DNA of 19,030 nucleotides from JAFDVL01 sp043736395. GTDB taxonomy: Bacteria; Acidobacteriota; Blastocatellia; RBC074. A program made the position numbers and the translations under genes. Below are positions 16,853-19,030 of the stretch, one piece after another. The notes beneath the pieces were generated by a model that ran no database searches, had not been told where the DNA came from, and saw only the letters and a list, made by a program, of their open reading frames with translations. How positions within the stretch are numbered: position 1 is the stretch's first letter; each line of letters begins with the position of its first letter. Location: NCBI GenBank assembly GCA_043736395.1, contig JAYTCQ010000197.1:1-19030 (forward strand), given 5' to 3'.

Positions 16853-17254
16853 TTACCAATAAATCTCAACCAAACCTGATTCTGTTATGGCGTTATCTTT
16901 GGTAATCAATGGTAAATCCATTGATGAAGCAAAGGCAGTAATCATTTCGTCAAATGGGTCGTTATTAAAATTGTAACCTGTGCCAATTGCAATTATTTCA
17001 GGTTCGAGCGGAGCAACCCCAAAGGATTTTGTTTTTAATACCTGCATTGTCCAATCTCTAAAACCATTATTTAATTTGATTCGTTGTTTCTGCTCTAAAA
17101 TTGCAACTTCCCACAAAACAATCACCGGAATATAGATAAAAGATTCGCCTCTAGTGGCTGATTCAAAAGCAGTTAATGCCTTATTTGACAGCGAAGAATG
17201 TTTGTTTAAAGTGAACCAGAGAAGCGAATGGGTGTCGGTGAGATAAACGGACAT
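16853..17254 (-). CDS. vapC: PIN domain ribonuclease, VapC-family toxin
   Basis: 133 residues covering one PIN domain. Acidic residues for the metal site are present: D7 (LTDTHSLLWF), E49 (VLWEV), D99 and D102 (NDPFDEMITAFA) and D120 (LPLITKD). The THSLLWF, VLWE and DPFDE pattern is that of the VapC branch usually found with small AbrB-, Phd- or AF2212-type antitoxins. It would cleave RNA, often tRNA or rRNA, when free of its partner. It starts two bases after the stop of the antitoxin gene, so they form one unit. It converges with the DUF1501 gene to its left. The family is clear; the RNA target is unknown. Confidence 0.9.
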   Translation of the reverse strand: MSVYLTDTHSLLWFTLNKHSSLSNKALTAFESATRGESFIYIPVIVLWEVAILEQKQRIKLNNGFRDWTMQVLKTKSFGVAPLEPEIIAIGTGYNFNNDPFDEMITAFASSMDLPLITKDNAITESGLVEIYW

Positions 17255-17256
17255 TT

Positions 17257-17511
17257 TTAGCTCTTTTCTAACTCTTTGGCTGAATTCTCAATGGCATTGA
17301 AGAATGATTGCGATATTTCCTGGCGAGCAATATCTAAATCATCAACCAAAATTTCGCCAAGTTTAGTTATATCAGCCAAATTTTCATCTTTCACATTTGG
17401 CTGATTAGGCAAAATAGTAATAAAAACTCGATGTGCGGTTTTTAAACTAACCGATTCAAGCAAATGAACTTTGCCCTTTTCATCAATCACAGCTTCGATG
17501 GTTTGCATCAT
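17257..17511 (-). CDS. Small antitoxin partner of VapC (AF2212/DUF104-like)
   Basis: 84 residues. The first half (QTIEAVIDEKGKVHLLESV) is a short beta-hairpin region like the AbrB-like or AF2212-type antitoxins that begin with a METIEA pattern. The second half (residues 44-84) is acidic and helical, ending LAKELEKS-like (SAKELEKS), and is a plausible toxin-binding tail. The position directly upstream of the PIN toxin with a two-base gap is the main support. Two adjacent ATG codons (17511 and 17508) could each be the start, and neither has a clear ribosome binding site. It probably binds and silences the toxin and represses its own promoter, which would lie in the AT-rich stretch just upstream (about 17512-17540). 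Confidence 0.75.
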   Translation of the reverse strand: MMQTIEAVIDEKGKVHLLESVSLKTAHRVFITILPNQPNVKDENLADITKLGEILVDDLDIARQEISQSFFNAIENSAKELEKS

Positions 17512-17620
17512 AATTTAAAATTTTACTACCTTTCTTTTCCCTCGACAATCGCTTTCCCTTTTGCCGTCATTTCGCAGGGCTTCCTCTAGCTTCAATTTGT
17601 ATCACAAACGCCTGAATCGT

Positions 17621-18070
17621 TCACATCAACTTCGTGCGGAAGATCAATAAGAACACAGCTCCCGCAATTCCGCTCACCATAAAAATAAATGCGAGGTTCA
17701 GCAAATATTGTTTTTCGGCAATCATCTTCGTGTAATCATCACGCAACTCGCTGGGCGAATTTAAATTCAATTCGGACACACTGGTCATCAACACTTTCAG
17801 GCAGTGATATAACGCAATCATCCAGACAACCAGCGGCAGCACAAAAATTAATTTCAGCACCGTATCAATATTTTCGGGAATGAATTTCGCAAAGCCTAGG
17901 ATGCCGAGATAAATCCCCTGCAACGCGCCTAGACCCGTCATCAACGAAGTCGCTGCGCCGCGCAATGAAGCGGGTGCGTCTGTGACCAATTTGCGTCCAT
18001 ATTCCAACCACAAATCAGCATCTGGCGGCGTCGGTTCGCTTTCGCCTAAATCAATAATTTCGTCAGACAT
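17621..18070 (-). CDS. Small three-helix membrane protein of unknown function
   Basis: 149 residues, not recognised as a named family. An acidic soluble N-terminus (MSDEIIDLGESEPTPPDADLW) precedes three predicted membrane helices at about 43-62, 70-95 and 121-145, with a charged loop of about 25 residues between helices 2 and 3. The start is well supported: AAGGAG (18080-18075) lies four bases before the ATG and overlaps the TGA stop of the preceding small gene, so translation is coupled. It is likely an inner-membrane protein acting with the CxxC protein and perhaps the TPR protein encoded upstream. Confidence 0.8.
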   Translation of the reverse strand: MSDEIIDLGESEPTPPDADLWLEYGRKLVTDAPASLRGAATSLMTGLGALQGIYLGILGFAKFIPENIDTVLKLIFVLPLVVWMIALYHCLKVLMTSVSELNLNSPSELRDDYTKMIAEKQYLLNLAFIFMVSGIAGAVFLLIFRTKLM

Positions 18071-18074
18071 ATTT

Positions 18075-18080
18075 CTCCTT
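18075..18080 (-). promoter_or_regulatory. Strong ribosome binding site overlapping the upstream stop codon
   Basis: AAGGAG on the minus strand shares its first base with the TGA stop of the 71-residue protein gene and precedes ATG 18070-18068 by four bases. It fixes the start of the membrane protein and indicates translational coupling. Confidence 0.7.
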
Positions 18081-18295
18081 CAGGCGTGCAGAAGTCGTTC
18101 CAACTCACTACGCGTGAAAACGACGCGACCTTCGGTGCAGGTGCGGCATTTCATCACGATCTGTTCCGGTACCGCTTCCCTTGAATTACCTGAAAACTCT
18201 CTGACCATAGGTGTCTGTAAAATGAGATCAGTTAGCTTAAATTCATTGTCGTGCTTGTACGCGCCATTACATTTCTTGCGGATTATTTGACTCAT
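18080..18295 (-). CDS. 71-residue CxxC protein, possible zinc ribbon
   Basis: I chose ATG 18295-18293 over GTG 18304 because AGGTG lies six bases upstream of the ATG. The product has three cysteines: C9 (RKKCNG) and the pair C50-x-x-C53 (VMKCRTCTEGRVV). The spacing of a CxxC near the C-terminus followed by a beta-like segment (GRVVFTRSELERLL) resembles half of a zinc ribbon. A fourth ligand could be H15 or a dimer partner. No family is recognised. It lies 30 bases downstream of the TPR gene and ten bases upstream of the membrane protein start, so the three form a probable operon. Confidence 0.65.
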   Translation of the reverse strand: MSQIIRKKCNGAYKHDNEFKLTDLILQTPMVREFSGNSREAVPEQIVMKCRTCTEGRVVFTRSELERLLHA

Positions 18296-18325
18296 AAACA
18301 ACACCTAATTCGTAAAAATTTATTG

Positions 18326-19030
18326 CTACCACTCCGGTAAATCATCACCCGTCGCCTCACGCCACGCCGCATCAAAACCGCCCCAGTTGGCGCGTAAGTA
18401 TTTGAGGAGATTTAAGGCTTTCTCTGCTTCGATAGGTTTCCATTTCATAAAGCCACTTAAAGCAAATAAAACATAAGGAAATGCTTCATCATAACGTCTT
18501 GTTTCAGTTAATAAGATCCCTATCTGTTGGTGGCAATTGGCAATGCCAACTGGGTCTTGAAGATGTTTTAGGATACTCAATGATTTATGGTAAAAATTCC
18601 AAGCCTGTTCGTGATCGCCACGTTTTTGATGTGCCATCCCTATTTCCAGAAATACAATACCGATCCCATGGCGATTATTTTGATCTTCTTCTACTTTGAG
18701 TCTGCTCTGAAAAATATTTACTGCTTGCTTAAGCTCATCACGCTGTAAATGCAGTGAGCCAATTTGCCCAAGTGTTAAGGACGTATTACTAAAATCGCCT
18801 AGTTCTTTATAGATTACTAGCGCAAGGTAATATTGCTTTAAAGCTTCATCAAATTGTTCCTTCTCTTGGTAAGCAGTCCCGGTTTGGTAGATTGCGTTTG
18901 CTTCCACACCTCGATCCTCAAGCTCAATTGCATATAGACGTATTTTTTCGTATAAATCTAATGCTAGTTCATAATTGCTCCTTAACTGTGCAATCTGTCC
19001 TAAAGCTAATAATGATTTAACTGCCCCAAC
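18326..19030 (-). CDS. Tetratricopeptide repeat protein, 5' end cut by window edge
   Basis: The frame is open from the right edge of the window to the TAG at 18328-18326, giving 234 residues; the start lies beyond 19030. A GTG at 18907 in the same frame is not the real start, because the repeat pattern continues upstream of it. Five TPR units of exactly 40 residues are visible, beginning GAVKSLLALGQIAQL, VEANAIYQTGTAYQE, NTSLTLGQIGSLHLQ, GIGIVFLEIGMAHQK and GIANCHQQIGILLTE. A short C-terminal cap ends ATGDDLPEW. Such arrays bind peptides or partner proteins. In this kind of genome they are often the C-terminal sensor half of larger proteins with an NTPase or effector domain, but that part is out of view, so no function is assigned. 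Confidence 0.88.
   Translation of the reverse strand, partial: VGAVKSLLALGQIAQLRSNYELALDLYEKIRLYAIELEDRGVEANAIYQTGTAYQEKEQFDEALKQYYLALVIYKELGDFSNTSLTLGQIGSLHLQRDELKQAVNIFQSRLKVEEDQNNRHGIGIVFLEIGMAHQKRGDHEQAWNFYHKSLSILKHLQDPVGIANCHQQIGILLTETRRYDEAFPYVLFALSGFMKWKPIEAEKALNLLKYLRANWGGFDAAWREATGDDLPEW

Noticed and set aside
16610..16879. Plus-strand frame crossing the DUF1501 end, the hairpin and the VapC end
   Set aside because: It overlaps two well-supported genes in another frame or strand and runs through the palindrome; no domain is recognisable.
16853..18070. Toxin-antitoxin pair and neighbours as a genomic island
   Set aside because: No integrase, tRNA, attachment-site repeat or clear shift in base composition is visible here.

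Overview
The window looks like a chromosomal segment of an Acidobacteriota member, probably close to Blastocatellia. This is an inference. It rests on a TIGR03437-type (Solibacter) domain followed by a Thr-Pro linker, on DUF1549/DUF1553, DUF1501 and DUF1800 secreted proteins, on an N-terminally diheme quinoprotein, and on a moderate base composition. Planctomycetota and Verrucomicrobiota share several of these families and are not excluded.

Layout. Positions 1-1223 (minus) hold the N-terminal 407 residues of a secreted papain-family (C1A) protease with the start of a DUF4384-like domain; the gene runs off the left edge. Positions 1425-12147 form a minus-strand block read in this order: a PQQ beta-propeller dehydrogenase with two N-terminal cytochrome c domains (12147-9796), a PSCyt1/DUF1549/DUF1553 protein (9607-6539), a Tat-exported DUF1501 protein (6534-5092), a second DUF1549/DUF1553 paralogue (4984-1883), and a GNAT acetyltransferase whose start codon overlaps the preceding stop (1883-1425). 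A 590-base divergent intergenic region (12148-12737) separates it from a plus-strand pair: a TIGR03437/(TP)n/CHRD/DUF1800 fusion (12738-15275) and a second Tat-exported DUF1501 protein (15387-16745). To the right, on the minus strand, are a VapC-like PIN toxin with its small antitoxin (17511-16853) and a three-gene group: a TPR protein cut by the right edge, a 71-residue CxxC protein and a three-helix membrane protein (19030-17621).

How the genes may work together. The central block encodes six CxxCH haem sites in three exported proteins, plus a Tat-exported protein of the alkaline-phosphatase-like DUF1501 family. The plus-strand pair repeats the pattern of one large secreted protein next to one DUF1501 protein. 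I read the locus as two periplasmic or surface DUF1501 modules, one of them linked to a quinohaemoprotein electron-transfer chain. The substrates are unknown.

The most unusual DNA signal is short blocks of four 7-base units lying inside the coding frame of both DUF1553 paralogues, in three sequence families and in different states in the two copies. They resemble the heptameric short tandem repeats (STRR) known from cyanobacteria. Two MITE-like inverted-repeat elements and a strong hairpin lie between genes.
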